Assembly (NCBI GenBank): GCA_963725155.1
Contig: CAVRXU010000003.1
Coordinates: forward strand, 124,001 to 188,000
Direction: 5' to 3'
Length of the DNA stretch: 64,000 nt
Origin: DATDAH01 sp963725155
Lineage (GTDB): Bacteria; Actinomycetota; Acidimicrobiia; Acidimicrobiales; DATDAH01
The notes under the pieces are model-generated. The model did not search any database. It worked only from the letters and a program-made list of their open reading frames with translations, and was not told where the DNA came from. How positions within the stretch are numbered: the first letter of the stretch is position 1; every line of letters starts with the position of its first letter. Below are positions 9,661 through 19,032 of the stretch, in pieces. The position numbers were made by a program, and so were the translations under genes.

Positions 9661-9748
9661 GAGAGCTGGCCACAACGGGTGACTTTTCGGCTGGATGAAT
9701 GCCCGAATCGCCCCAGACGGCCAGCAGCCCGATCCCCAGCCCGAGGGC

Positions 9749-10306
9749 CTAGGCGTCCTTTTCGTAGGGGAAGCCGAGGTCGGGGGCGGTGACGAGGGGG
9801 TGGAAGGGGATTCCGGCCGCCGCGGCCATGTCCCCGCAGGTGCCGCCCCGATCGACGACGGGGAGGATCAGGACGGGCTCGGCGCCGAGGGCCCGAACCA
9901 CCTCGGCTGCCTCCATCGGGGAGGTCCCCCGGGTCACGGCGTCCTCGGTGATGACCACCTTGTCGCCCGCCACCAATGCCCCGGCCAGGCGGCCGGCCAC
10001 ACCGTGGTCCTTCGCCTCCTTGCGGATGGTGAAGCTGCGGATGTCCCGCCCCCGACTGGCCGCCACGGCGGCCACGCCGTACGCCACCGGGTCGGCCCCC
10101 ACGGTCAGGCCCCCGATGGCCGTCACCTCGTCGGGGATGGCCGCGAGGGCCAGTTCGGCCACCAACAGGATCCCCTCGGCCCGGCAGCAGGTCTGCTTGG
10201 CATCCAGGAACCAGTCGCTCTGCTTGCCCGACTTCAGCGTGAAGTCCCCCCGCCGCACCGAGAACTCGAGCAGGTGCTCGATGAGCTGCTGCTTGGCGTC
10301 GCTCAC
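9749..10306 (-). CDS. pyrE: Orotate phosphoribosyltransferase
   Basis: 185 aa. It joins orotate and PRPP to make OMP in pyrimidine synthesis. The PRPP-binding motif is clear (VVITEDAVTRGTS), with GGLTVGADPVAYG upstream and the mobile-loop lysines in IRKEAKDHG. The start overlaps the purM stop by 4 bp (ATGA), putting a pyrimidine gene at the tail of the purine operon; both pathways draw on PRPP. Length and motifs are normal. Confidence 0.94.
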   Translation of the reverse strand: MSDAKQQLIEHLLEFSVRRGDFTLKSGKQSDWFLDAKQTCCRAEGILLVAELALAAIPDEVTAIGGLTVGADPVAYGVAAVAASRGRDIRSFTIRKEAKDHGVAGRLAGALVAGDKVVITEDAVTRGTSPMEAAEVVRALGAEPVLILPVVDRGGTCGDMAAAAGIPFHPLVTAPDLGFPYEKDA

Positions 10307-11286
10307 CCCTTCGTGACCTCGCCGATGGCCCGGGCGGCGTGGCCGGACGCGGCCAGGGCGGCGATCGTGCGGTCGGCGTCGGCCGGCGTCACCACGATGA
10401 CCATGCCGATGCCCAGGTTGAAGACCTTGGCCATCTCCTCGTCGCTCACCTCACCGTGCTCCTGGATGAGGCCGAAGATCGGCGGCACCTCCCAGGTGGA
10501 CGGATCCAGCCAGTAGCCGACGTCGTCGGGCAGAGCCCGGGGCAGGTTGCCGGGAATGCCCCCGCCGGTGATGTGGGCGACGCCCCGCACGTCGACGTCG
10601 GCCAGCAGGTCGACGACGGCCGGGGCGTAGATCACCGAGGGCAGGAGCAGGTCGTCGGCCAGCTCGTCGACCGAGAGGCCGGCCACCTCCAAAAGGACCC
10701 GTCGGGCCAGGGAGTACCCGTTCGAGCGAAGGCCGGGCGAGGGCAACCCGATGAGCAGGTCGCCGGGCCGAGCCTGGTCGCCCGTGATCAGCCGGTCCCG
10801 GTCGACCACGCCGACGGCGAAGCCGGCCACATCGATGCGGTCGGGCGCCATTGACCCAGGGTGCTCGGCCATCTCACCGCCGATGAGGGCACAGCGGGCC
10901 TGGCGACAACCTTCGGCGATGCCGTTCACGACCTGCTCGACCACGTCAGGGTCGAGGGCGCCGACGGCGAGGTAGTCGAGCAGGAAGAGCGGCTCGGCTC
11001 CCTGGCAGACCAGGTCGTCGACCACCATGGCCACGAGGTCGATGCCGATGGTGTCGTAGCGCCCGGTGGCCTCGGCCACCAGCAGCTTGGTGCCCACGCC
11101 GTCGGTCGAGGACACCAGCACCGGCTGGGTGAAGCGGGACGTGTCGAGGGCGAAGGGGGCGCCGAAGCCTCCGACGTCGGTCAGGACCGACTCGGTGAAT
11201 GTGGAGCGCACGGCGGGGCCGATGCGGCGGACCGCTTCCTCGCCCGCATCGATGTCCACGCCGGCGCCGGCGTAGCTCTCCCCCAA
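10303..11286 (-). CDS. purM: Phosphoribosylformylglycinamidine cyclo-ligase (AIR synthetase)
   Basis: 327 aa, normal PurM length. It begins SYAGAGVDIDAGEEAV, the standard N-terminus, and contains STDGVGTKLLVA (ATP-binding/dimer motif), LIGGEMAEHPG and HITGGGIPGNLPR. It converts FGAM to AIR with ATP. Gap of 7 nt to purF upstream and 4 bp overlap with pyrE downstream; purL-purF-purM-pyrE form one transcription unit. Confidence 0.95.
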   Translation of the reverse strand: MGESYAGAGVDIDAGEEAVRRIGPAVRSTFTESVLTDVGGFGAPFALDTSRFTQPVLVSSTDGVGTKLLVAEATGRYDTIGIDLVAMVVDDLVCQGAEPLFLLDYLAVGALDPDVVEQVVNGIAEGCRQARCALIGGEMAEHPGSMAPDRIDVAGFAVGVVDRDRLITGDQARPGDLLIGLPSPGLRSNGYSLARRVLLEVAGLSVDELADDLLLPSVIYAPAVVDLLADVDVRGVAHITGGGIPGNLPRALPDDVGYWLDPSTWEVPPIFGLIQEHGEVSDEEMAKVFNLGIGMVIVVTPADADRTIAALAASGHAARAIGEVTKG

Positions 11287-11293
11287 GAGGGAC

Positions 11294-12850
11294 CTAGTCC
11301 TCGCGGGCGACGTCGGCGGGGAGGCGGGCGTCCTCGGCGTCGAGCAGGCGGGGGGCGGCGACTCGGGTCTCGCTGACCTCGTCGCCGTGCTCCAGCACGC
11401 CCTTGTGCAGGTTCTCGGGTATGGCCACGGGGTAGTCGCCGGTCAGGCAGGCGTTGCAGAAGCCGGCCCCGACCGCGCCGGTGGCGTCGACCAGGCGGTC
11501 CAGCTCCAGGTAGGCCAGCGTGTCGACGCCGAGGTACTCCTGGATCTCGGCCACCGTGAGGTTGGCGGCCAGCAGCTCGCCCCGCGTGCCGGTGTCCATG
11601 CCGTAGTAGCAGGGCCAGCGGTAGGGCGGCGAGGACACCCGCAGGTGGACCTCGGTGGCCCCCGCCTCGCGCAGCATCTTGACCATGGCCCGCGTCGTGG
11701 TGCCCCGCACGATGGAGTCGTCGACCACGACCAGGCGCTTCCCGGCGATGGCGTCCCGCAGCGGGTTCAGCTTCATGCGGACACCAAGGGCCCGCATCTC
11801 CTGGCTGGGGGCGATGAAGGTCCGCCCGATGTAGCGGTTCTTGACCAGGCCTTGGCCGTAGGGGATCCCGCTGTGGTGCGAGTAGCCCTCGGCCGCAGGC
11901 AGGCCCGACTCGGGCACCCCCATGACCAGGTCGGCCTCGACCGGGGCCTGCTCGGCCAGCTGGCCCCCCATCTTCACCCGGGCGGCGTGCACGCTCTGGC
12001 CGTAGAGGCGGGTGTCGGGGCGGGCGAAGTAGACGAACTCGAACAGGCAGAGCTTGGGATTCAGCCGTTCCTCGTCGAACGGCTTCATGGAGCGGACCCC
12101 GGTGGCGTCGATGACGACCATCTCGCCCGGGTCCAACTCGCGCACGAAGTGGGCGCCGACCACGTCCAGGGCAGGAGACTCCGACGCCAGCACCCAACCG
12201 GATTCGAGCCGACCGAGGCACAGGGGACGGAAGCCGTTGGGGTCGCGGACCCCGATGATCCGGCTCTCGTCCATGAGCACGAAGGAGAAGGCGCCCTCCA
12301 GCTTCGGCAGCACCTCGACCAGGGCCCGTTCCAGGGCCCGACCGTCGCTGGACTCGTCGGTGGAGGCGGGCAGCTCCCGCTGGATCATCTCGGCCACCAG
12401 GTCGCTGTCGCTGGTGACCATGCCGGGCAACATCCCGGCCTCGAGGGCCAGGGCCTCGGTGTTGACGAGGTTGCCGTTGTGGCCGAGGGCGAACTGGCCG
12501 GCGGGCGCGTCCCGGAACACGGGCTGGGCGTTGCGCCAGCTGGACGTGCCCGAGGTCGAGTATCGGGTGTGGCCGATGCCCAGGTGACCGGCCAAGGAGC
12601 CCAGGGTCCGGTCGTCGAAGACCGTGGCCACCAGACCCATGTCCTTCACCACCATCACGAGATCGCCGCCGCTGACTGCCATCCCGGCGGATTCCTGGCC
12701 CCGGTGCTGGAGTGCGTAGAGCCCCAGGTAGAGGAGGTGGGACACCGGCTGGCCGGGGGCGTAGACCCCGACGACCCCGCACGCTTCCTTCTTGCCGTCG
12801 TCCAGATCGACGTCGCCCGCGTCGACGACGTCGTCGGCGGGAGGCGTCAC
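11294..12850 (-). CDS. purF: Amidophosphoribosyltransferase
   Basis: 518 aa from a GTG at 12850 with AGGA 9 nt upstream. The first committed enzyme of purine synthesis (PRPP + glutamine to phosphoribosylamine). A 23-residue acidic propeptide precedes Cys24 (KKEACGVVGVY), which becomes the N-terminal glutaminase nucleophile after cleavage. The glutaminase domain has HTRYST and GHNGNLVN; the PRTase domain has VVVVDDSIVRGTT. Late cysteines (CNACLTGDYP) fit the Fe-S type found in Bacillus and actinobacteria. It lies 28 nt downstream of purL. Confidence 0.95.
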   Translation of the reverse strand: MTPPADDVVDAGDVDLDDGKKEACGVVGVYAPGQPVSHLLYLGLYALQHRGQESAGMAVSGGDLVMVVKDMGLVATVFDDRTLGSLAGHLGIGHTRYSTSGTSSWRNAQPVFRDAPAGQFALGHNGNLVNTEALALEAGMLPGMVTSDSDLVAEMIQRELPASTDESSDGRALERALVEVLPKLEGAFSFVLMDESRIIGVRDPNGFRPLCLGRLESGWVLASESPALDVVGAHFVRELDPGEMVVIDATGVRSMKPFDEERLNPKLCLFEFVYFARPDTRLYGQSVHAARVKMGGQLAEQAPVEADLVMGVPESGLPAAEGYSHHSGIPYGQGLVKNRYIGRTFIAPSQEMRALGVRMKLNPLRDAIAGKRLVVVDDSIVRGTTTRAMVKMLREAGATEVHLRVSSPPYRWPCYYGMDTGTRGELLAANLTVAEIQEYLGVDTLAYLELDRLVDATGAVGAGFCNACLTGDYPVAIPENLHKGVLEHGDEVSETRVAAPRLLDAEDARLPADVARED

Positions 12851-12878
12851 AGCGGCGATCCTAGCGATGCCCGCCCGG

Positions 12879-15071
12879 TCAGCGGGCGACGGCGTCCAGG
12901 GCATCGGGGAGGCGGTCGCGCCAGGTGGCGGTGGCCTCGGCGAGGCGGAGGTCGACGAGAGCGGTGACGACCAGGCGGTCGCCACCCGCCGAACCGAGCC
13001 CGCGGGCGGGGACGCCGGCGGCATCGGCCCGGGCCAGGACGTCCGCCTCCCGGTCGGGAGCAACGCACACCACCACTCGGGAGGGCGCCTCGGAGAACAG
13101 GCCCCGGTGGTCGGCCACGCCGTCCACGGTGAAGCCCACCCCCGAGGCCACGGCCATCTCGGCCAGGCAGAGGCCGAGGCCGCCGCTGGCCACGTCATGC
13201 ACGCCGTCGACGACCCGGTCGACGACCAGGGCCCGCACGACGTCGGCCACCGCCGAGTGCAGCCGCAGATCGAGCGGGGGCAGGTCGCCCTGCCGGCTGC
13301 GCCCGGTGGCTCGAGCCCACTCGGAGCCGCCGAGGCCGCCGTGCTCGGGGCCGACGAGCACCAGCCGGCCGCCGTCGACCAGGCCCGCGCCCGGCGGGAC
13401 GGCACTCAGCTCGTCGACCAGGCCGAGGACGCCGACGACGGGCGTGGGGTCGATGTCGGCGCCTTCGGAGGCGTTGTAGAGGCTGACGTTGCCCCCCACG
13501 ACGGGCAGGCCGAAGGCCCGGCAGGCCTCGCTCATGCCGTCGACGGCATCGGAGAGCTGGCCCATGACCTCGGGGTGCTCGGGATCACCGAAGTTCAGAC
13601 AGTTGACCAGTGCCAGCGGCCGGGCCCCGACGCAGGCGAGGTTGAGGAGGGACTCGGCCACGACCATCGACGTGCCCTGCCGGGCGTCGACGGCGCACCA
13701 ACGGTGGTTGCCATCGGTGGTCAGGGCGAGGCCCCGCCCGGTGTCCTCGCCCGTGGTCGGGTGCTTGAGGCGGAGCACGGTGGCGTCGTCGCCCGGGCCC
13801 ACGACGGTGTTGAGGAAGAGCTGGTGGTCGTACTGGCTGTACACCCACGAGGTGTCGGTCAGCAGACCGAGCAGGTCGGCTCCGCAGTCAGCCGGAACGA
13901 GAGCGACGTCAGCCTCGGCATCTGCAGGTTGGTCCGGGAAGGTCATCGGTCGGTCATAGAGCGGGGCGGCGTCGTGCAGGGAGGAGGCCGGCACGTCGGC
14001 CAGGACCTCACCGTCCCACCCGTCCAGGATCCGCAGCTGACCCCCCGTCGTCACCTTGCCGACGACGTCGGCCGCCACCTCCCAGCGGGCGCAGATGGCC
14101 ATGACCTCATCGAGGTCCCCGGGCTCGACGATGGCCAGCATCCGCTCCTGGGACTCGCTGGTCATCACCTCGAAGGGCTCCATGCCCGGTTCTCGACGGC
14201 GGACGGCGCTCACGTCGACGTCCATGCCCATGCCCGCCCGGGAAGCGGTCTCGCTGGTCGCACAGGTCAAGCCGGCCCCGCCGAAGTCCTGGATGCCGAC
14301 GACCAGGCCGGCATCGAGCAGGGTGAGGCAGGCCTCGATGAGGCGCTTCTCCTCGAAGGGGTCGCCGACCTGGACCGACGGCCGCTTGTCGGCGTCGGTC
14401 GCCTCGCTGAAGCCCGACGAGGCGAGGACGCTGACCCCTCCTATCCCGTCCCGGCCCGTCGACGAGCCGAGGAGCACGGCCAGGTTCCCCTCGCCAGAGG
14501 CCTGGCCGAGGACGAGACGGTCCGTGGGCATGACGCCGAGGCACAGGACGTTGACGAGCGGGTTGCCCTTGTAGGTCTCGTCGAACACCACCTCGCCGCC
14601 GACAGTCGGGACGCCGACGGAGTTCCCGTAGCCCGAGATGCCGGCCACGACGCCCTCGGCGATCCATCGGGAACGGGGGTCGTCGAGGGGACCGAAGCGC
14701 AGAGGGTCCATCAGGGCGATCGGGCGGGCGCCCATCGTGAAGATGTCCCGGAGGATCCCTCCGGCCCCGGTGGCCGCCCCCTGGTAGGGCTCGATGGCCG
14801 ACGGGTGGTTGTGCGACTCGATGCGGATGGCCACGGCGATGCCGTCGCCGACATCGAGGACGCCGGCGTTCTCGCCCGGACCCACGAGTACGGCCTCGCC
14901 CTCCGTCGGCAGCCGTTTGAGGTGGATGCGGGAGGACTTGTAGGAGCAGTGCTCGGACCACATCACGGCGTACATGGCCAGCTCGAGGTGGTTCGGCGCC
15001 CGGCCCAGGATCGACTCGATGTCGGCCGCTTCCTCGTCGGTCAGGCCCAGTTCCCGGTGCAGTTCCGCCAC
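12879..15071 (-). CDS. purL: Phosphoribosylformylglycinamidine synthase subunit PurL
   Basis: 730 aa, the small type of PurL that needs separate PurQ and PurS. Starts HRELGLTDEEAADIE, with the ATP-site segment MWSEHCSYKSSR, GIGGVSVLAS and GGAGLTCATSE. It uses ATP and ammonia delivered by PurQ to make FGAM from FGAR. Both partners (purQ, purS) are encoded just upstream on the same strand, separated from purL by one plus-strand gene (15230-15640), so purL probably has its own promoter in 15072-15229. Confidence 0.95.
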   Translation of the reverse strand: MAELHRELGLTDEEAADIESILGRAPNHLELAMYAVMWSEHCSYKSSRIHLKRLPTEGEAVLVGPGENAGVLDVGDGIAVAIRIESHNHPSAIEPYQGAATGAGGILRDIFTMGARPIALMDPLRFGPLDDPRSRWIAEGVVAGISGYGNSVGVPTVGGEVVFDETYKGNPLVNVLCLGVMPTDRLVLGQASGEGNLAVLLGSSTGRDGIGGVSVLASSGFSEATDADKRPSVQVGDPFEEKRLIEACLTLLDAGLVVGIQDFGGAGLTCATSETASRAGMGMDVDVSAVRRREPGMEPFEVMTSESQERMLAIVEPGDLDEVMAICARWEVAADVVGKVTTGGQLRILDGWDGEVLADVPASSLHDAAPLYDRPMTFPDQPADAEADVALVPADCGADLLGLLTDTSWVYSQYDHQLFLNTVVGPGDDATVLRLKHPTTGEDTGRGLALTTDGNHRWCAVDARQGTSMVVAESLLNLACVGARPLALVNCLNFGDPEHPEVMGQLSDAVDGMSEACRAFGLPVVGGNVSLYNASEGADIDPTPVVGVLGLVDELSAVPPGAGLVDGGRLVLVGPEHGGLGGSEWARATGRSRQGDLPPLDLRLHSAVADVVRALVVDRVVDGVHDVASGGLGLCLAEMAVASGVGFTVDGVADHRGLFSEAPSRVVVCVAPDREADVLARADAAGVPARGLGSAGGDRLVVTALVDLRLAEATATWRDRLPDALDAVAR

Positions 15072-15229
15072 GCGGCCGACGGTAGCCGCAGGCCGTCCAG
15101 ACGCCGCGGACGCGGCCAGTACGACCGCCCTGTCTTCTCACTAAAGCGTGACCGAGTGCGGCTCGCTTTGCCTTTACATCGCGATGAGCTCTTGGCATTT
15201 TGGCCCAATTCGCGGCAAACTCTTCAGCA

Positions 15230-15640
15230 ATGGCACCCAACACCAAAGGCAGCATGTCTGCCGAACACAAGGCGGCCCTCGCCGAGGGCCGCACCCAGTC
15301 CAAGGCCGTTCGTCAGTACCTCGAAGCGCTGGAGGCTCACAAGCCAAAGCGCGGCCGGAAGCGCACCCCCGAGTCCATCAAGAAGCGCCTTGACACCCTC
15401 GGTGGTCAGATCGAAACCGCCGACCCGCTCAAGCGGCTCCAACTGGTCCAGGAGCGGATGGATCTGACCAACGAACTGGCCAACATGGAGGACAAGCCGG
15501 ATCTCAGCGCCCTCGAGGCCGGGTTCACCTCCAGCGCCAAGGCATACGGCGCCCGCAAGGGCATCACCTATGCCGCATGGCGCGAGCTCGGCGTCGACGC
15601 CGCCACGCTGAAGTCGGCCGGGATCACCCGGGCCGGCTGA
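15230..15640 (+). CDS. Conserved hypothetical basic protein with AT-hook-like segment
   Basis: 136 aa from ATG 15230; an alternative ATG at 15254 (MSAEHKAALAEGR) has a weak AAAGG upstream and starts nearer the region that looks constrained. Three parts are visible: an N-terminal helix (EHKAALAEGRTQSKAV, then YLEALEAHK), a strongly basic AT-hook-like patch (KPKRGRKRTPESIKKRL), a heptad-rich region likely to be coiled coil, and a C-terminal block (YGARKGITYAAWRELGVDA) resembling a small DNA-binding helix pair. I recall similar short proteins across actinobacteria, none with known function to my knowledge. A nucleoid-associated or DNA-binding role is a guess. It splits the purine cluster between purQ and purL. 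Confidence 0.7.
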   Translation: MAPNTKGSMSAEHKAALAEGRTQSKAVRQYLEALEAHKPKRGRKRTPESIKKRLDTLGGQIETADPLKRLQLVQERMDLTNELANMEDKPDLSALEAGFTSSAKAYGARKGITYAAWRELGVDAATLKSAGITRAG

Positions 15641-15679
15641 CCTGGCGGGGGCGATGGCGCCCCGGCCGGACCGGACGGG

Positions 15680-16354
15680 TCAGGCGATCGCCCGGGTGGC
15701 GGCCAAGACGGAGGCCAGGAGCGGACGGCCGTCCTCGGACCCGAGCAGGGCCGAACTGGCTCGCTCCGGATGGGGCATGAGCCCCACGACATTGCCCGCT
15801 TCGTTGCGGACACCCGCGATGTCGTCCATCGAGCCGTTGGGGTTGTCGACGTAGCGCAGGACGATCTGATCCTCGGCCTGCAGCCGGGCCAATACATCGG
15901 GCGTGCAGGTGTAGTTCCCCGAGAAGTGGTTGATCGGAATGCGCAACTCTGTGCCGGTCTCGACTTCTCCGGTGAGCACCGAGCTGGTCGAGGCCACCCG
16001 CAGGGTGACCGTTCGGCACAGGAAGCGAAGCCCCGCGTTCTTCTGCAAAGCGCCGGGCAGCAATCCGGCTTCGCAGAGGACCTGGAATCCGTTGCAGATC
16101 CCGATCACCGGACCGCCCGAACGGGCAAAATCGGTGACCGCTCCCATGACCGGAGAGAAGCGGGCAATGGCCCCGGGCCGGAGGTAGTCACCGTGGGCGA
16201 AGCCGCCCGGGACGACGACCGCGTCGAGCCCGCCGAGGGATCGATCGCCGTGCCAAACCAGTCGGGCGTCGGCCCCGAGCGCCGAGAACGCCTCGACGAC
16301 GTCCTGCTCGCAGTTCGATCCCGGGAAGAGGACGACCCCCACCTGGGGGGCCAT
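15680..16354 (-). CDS. purQ: Phosphoribosylformylglycinamidine synthase glutaminase subunit
   Basis: 224 aa class I glutamine amidotransferase. It begins VGVVLFPGSNCEQD; the nucleophile Cys is in GICNGFQVL and the His/Glu of the triad are in GLMPHPERAS. It supplies ammonia to PurL. Its ATG overlaps the purS stop by one base (TGATG), indicating coupled translation of the two small subunits. Confidence 0.95.
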   Translation of the reverse strand: MAPQVGVVLFPGSNCEQDVVEAFSALGADARLVWHGDRSLGGLDAVVVPGGFAHGDYLRPGAIARFSPVMGAVTDFARSGGPVIGICNGFQVLCEAGLLPGALQKNAGLRFLCRTVTLRVASTSSVLTGEVETGTELRIPINHFSGNYTCTPDVLARLQAEDQIVLRYVDNPNGSMDDIAGVRNEAGNVVGLMPHPERASSALLGSEDGRPLLASVLAATRAIA

Positions 16355-16617
16355 CAGGCGGCGACCCCTTCGGTCAGATGGATGGTGGCGTCCTCGATGA
16401 CCGGATTGGTGAGGAAGCGATCGCAGAGGTCCTCGACCCGGGCCCGGGCCGTGGCCTCGTCGGGCGCCTCGACGGTGAAGCGGATCGACTTGCCCACCCG
16501 CACCCCCGAGACCTCGTCGAAGCCGAGGGCGGGCAGCGACCGTTCGATGGTCGCTCCCTCCGGGTCGGCGATGCCGGGGCGCTGGCTGACCTCGACGTGC
16601 ACGGAGAAAGAGGGCAT
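16354..16617 (-). CDS. purS: Phosphoribosylformylglycinamidine synthase subunit PurS
   Basis: 87 aa from ATG 16617; a GTG at 16635 would add six residues (RDDEA) without improving the match to the family. The small alpha/beta protein (FSVHVEVSQRPGIADPEG, then GFDEVSGVRVGKSIRF) bridges PurL and PurQ in the three-subunit FGAM synthase. Sits between purC (41 nt) and purQ (1 nt overlap). Confidence 0.92.
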   Translation of the reverse strand: MPSFSVHVEVSQRPGIADPEGATIERSLPALGFDEVSGVRVGKSIRFTVEAPDEATARARVEDLCDRFLTNPVIEDATIHLTEGVAA

Positions 16618-16658
16618 CGCCTCATCGTCGCGCACGCGGGGGCGCCGCCCGCGAACGG

Positions 16659-17540
16659 TCAGGAACCGGCGCCGGGCCAGTCGGCGAAGCGACGGTCACT
16701 GATGCGCTCGTAGGCCTCGACGTAGCGGGCCGACGTGGCCGCCACCGCCTCGGCGGGCAGCGGAGGGGGCGGCGGTGTCTTGTCCCAGTCGAGGCCGTCG
16801 AGGTGGTCCCGGACCGGCTGCTTGTCGAACGACGGGGGTGTGGATCCTGGCCGCCACTGGTCCGCCGCCCAGAACCGGGATGAGTCCGGGGTGAGGACCT
16901 CGTCGCAGAGGGTGAGGACCCCGTCCACCAGACCCAGCTCGAACTTGGTGTCGGCGATGAGGATCCCCCGTTCAGCCGCCCATTCGGCGCCCCGTCGGTA
17001 GAGCTCGAGGGACATGTCCCGGGCCGCCTCGGCGGTCTCCCGGCCCACGAGGTCGGCGGCGGCGGCGAAGGAGATGTTCTCGTCGTGATCGCCCACGTCC
17101 GCCTTGGTCGACGGGGTGAAGACCGGCTCCGGGAGACGGGCCGACTCGAGGAGGTCGGCGGGGAGCTCGGTGCCGTGCATGGTGCCCGAGGCCCGGTACT
17201 CCTTCCAGGCCGATCCCGTCAGGTAGCCCCGGACGATGCACTCGATCTTCAGCATGTCGGCCTTGTGGCAGAGCATGATCCGGCCCTCGGCGTCGTCGAG
17301 GTCGAGGCCCTCGGGGACGTCGTCCAGCGAGGTGGAGATCAGGTGGCTGGGGGCGACGTCGGCCAGCTGCTCGGACCAGAAGGCGGTCATGGCCGTCAGC
17401 ACCCGTCCCTTGGCGGGGATCGGCTCGGCCATGACCACGTCGAAGGCCGACATGCGGTCGGAGGTCACCATGAGGAGCCGGTCGTCACCGACGGCGTAGA
17501 TGTCTCGGACCTTGCCGGAGTACAGAGGGGTGGCGCTCAC
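16659..17540 (-). CDS. purC: SAICAR synthetase (phosphoribosylaminoimidazole-succinocarboxamide synthase)
   Basis: 293 aa from a GTG at 17540, which gives the expected start SATPLYSGKVRDIYAVGDD; extending further would run back into purB. Family motifs: TSDRMSAFDVVM, ECIVRGYLTGSAWKEY, DEVLTPDSSRFW and SFDKQPVRDHL. Joins CAIR and aspartate using ATP. It is the longer, yeast-ADE1-like form common in actinobacteria. Follows purB with a 10 nt gap. Confidence 0.94.
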   Translation of the reverse strand: MSATPLYSGKVRDIYAVGDDRLLMVTSDRMSAFDVVMAEPIPAKGRVLTAMTAFWSEQLADVAPSHLISTSLDDVPEGLDLDDAEGRIMLCHKADMLKIECIVRGYLTGSAWKEYRASGTMHGTELPADLLESARLPEPVFTPSTKADVGDHDENISFAAAADLVGRETAEAARDMSLELYRRGAEWAAERGILIADTKFELGLVDGVLTLCDEVLTPDSSRFWAADQWRPGSTPPSFDKQPVRDHLDGLDWDKTPPPPPLPAEAVAATSARYVEAYERISDRRFADWPGAGS

Positions 17541-17550
17541 AGACGCGGTT

Positions 17551-18969
17551 CTACAGCAGACGGTCCGGCGAATACGAAGCGGCCTCCGGGTGGTCGGCCA
17601 CCAGCTTCTCGACCGTTGCCGCGAAGGCCGCCACCTGACGTCGGGCGTCGCCCACGAAGGCCATCGGATCGGCCACGAGGGCGTCCAGCGCCACTCGGTC
17701 CAGCGGCACCCGCTCGTCGGCGGCCAGTCGGTCGAAGAGGCCCTCGGCCGCGGCTCCTTCCTCCCGGGCCGCCAGGGCGGCGGCCACGGCATGGCCCTTG
17801 AGCAGCTCGTGGGCCTCCTCCCGCCCGAGGCCCTGGCGCACGAGGGCGACGAGCATGGCGGTCGTGGCCAGGTAGGGCAGGTAGCGCTCGAGCTCGTCGG
17901 CCACGACCCGGGGGAACACCCCGAAGCCGGCCAGCACGTGCAGGGTCGTCTGGTGGACGCCGTCGGCGGCGAAGAAGGCGTCAGGCAGGGCGACCCGGCG
18001 CACCACGGAGCAGCTCACATCCCCTTCGTTCCACTGGTCGCCGGACACGGCGCCCAACATCGTGACGTGGCCCTCGAGGATCCGCTTGAGGCCGACGATC
18101 CGCTCACAGGACCGGGCGTTCATCTTGTGCGGCATGGCCGAGGAGCCGACCTGGCCGGCGACGAAGCCCTCGGTGACCAGGTCGTGGCCGGCCATGAGGC
18201 GCAGGGTGGTGGCCAGGCTGGCCGGGCCGGCCGCCGACTGCGCCAGTGCGGTCACCACCTCGTAGTCGAGGGACCTGGGGTAGACCTGCCCGACGCTGGC
18301 CAACGAGGCGTCGAAGCCCAGATGCCGCCGGACGGCCGCCTCCAGTCGATCGAGGGCCTCGGGGTCCCCGTCGACCAGGTCGAGCTGGTCCTGGGCCGTG
18401 CCCATCGGCCCCTTCAGGCCCCGCAGGGGCAGGTCCCGGGTGAGGGCGTCGACCCGGCGGAACGCCTGGAGGACCTCCTCCCCGGCGTTGGCGAAGCGCT
18501 TGCCCAGCGTGGTCACCTGGGCGGGCACGTTGTGGCTGCGACCGGTGAGAGCCAGCTCGTCGAACTCGAGGGCCCGCTCGGCCAGGCGAGCCAGCACCGT
18601 GACCAGTCGGTCGCGGATGATCGCCAAGCCGGCCCGGACCTGGAGCAGCTCCACGTTCTCGGTGAGGTCCCGAGAGGTCATCCCCTTGTGGGCGTGCTCG
18701 TGGCCGGCCAGCGCCGAGAACTCCTCGACCCGGGCCTTCACGTCGTGGCGGGTGACCCGCTCGCGCTCGGCGATGGCCTCGAGGTCGACCATGTCGGCGA
18801 CGGCCCGAGACGCCTCGATGGCCTCGTCCGGGATGTCCACACCCAGCTCACGTTGGGCCTCCATGACCGCGATCCAGAGCTGACGCTCCAACCGAACCTT
18901 GTTTTCGGGGGAGAACAGCTCGATGACCGGGGCACTGGCGTAGCGCTCGGCGAGGACGTTGCTGATCAC
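17551..18969 (-). CDS. purB: Adenylosuccinate lyase
   Basis: 472 aa from a GTG at 18969 (ISNVLAERYASAPV), the normal PurB start; longer frames upstream are not supported. The signature GSSAMPHKMNARSCER, the TSRDLTENVE segment and the catalytic His region SHNVPAQVTTLGKR are present. Acts twice: SAICAR to AICAR and adenylosuccinate to AMP. First gene of the purB-purC-purS-purQ unit; it diverges from the zinc-finger protein gene with 63 nt between the starts, so the two promoters share a very short region. Confidence 0.94.
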   Translation of the reverse strand: MISNVLAERYASAPVIELFSPENKVRLERQLWIAVMEAQRELGVDIPDEAIEASRAVADMVDLEAIAERERVTRHDVKARVEEFSALAGHEHAHKGMTSRDLTENVELLQVRAGLAIIRDRLVTVLARLAERALEFDELALTGRSHNVPAQVTTLGKRFANAGEEVLQAFRRVDALTRDLPLRGLKGPMGTAQDQLDLVDGDPEALDRLEAAVRRHLGFDASLASVGQVYPRSLDYEVVTALAQSAAGPASLATTLRLMAGHDLVTEGFVAGQVGSSAMPHKMNARSCERIVGLKRILEGHVTMLGAVSGDQWNEGDVSCSVVRRVALPDAFFAADGVHQTTLHVLAGFGVFPRVVADELERYLPYLATTAMLVALVRQGLGREEAHELLKGHAVAAALAAREEGAAAEGLFDRLAADERVPLDRVALDALVADPMAFVGDARRQVAAFAATVEKLVADHPEAASYSPDRLL

Positions 18970-19032
18970 GCCACCATCGTACGGGAGGGCGGAGGCCTCA
19001 ATCGGAGGGGGGAGGCGACCGACGAGAGGGAG

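Noticed and set aside
9544..9681. Short plus-strand open frame in the pyrE-pccB spacer running through repeat copy B
   Set aside because: No ribosome site and no plausible protein composition; half of it is the palindromic repeat.
12792..15467. Very long open frame antisense to purL (and similar ones opposite clpB, dnaK and the Mg-ATPase)
   Set aside because: High-GC coding DNA commonly keeps the antisense frame open; the translations are Gly/Arg/Val/His-rich with no family motifs, while the opposite strand encodes clear enzymes.
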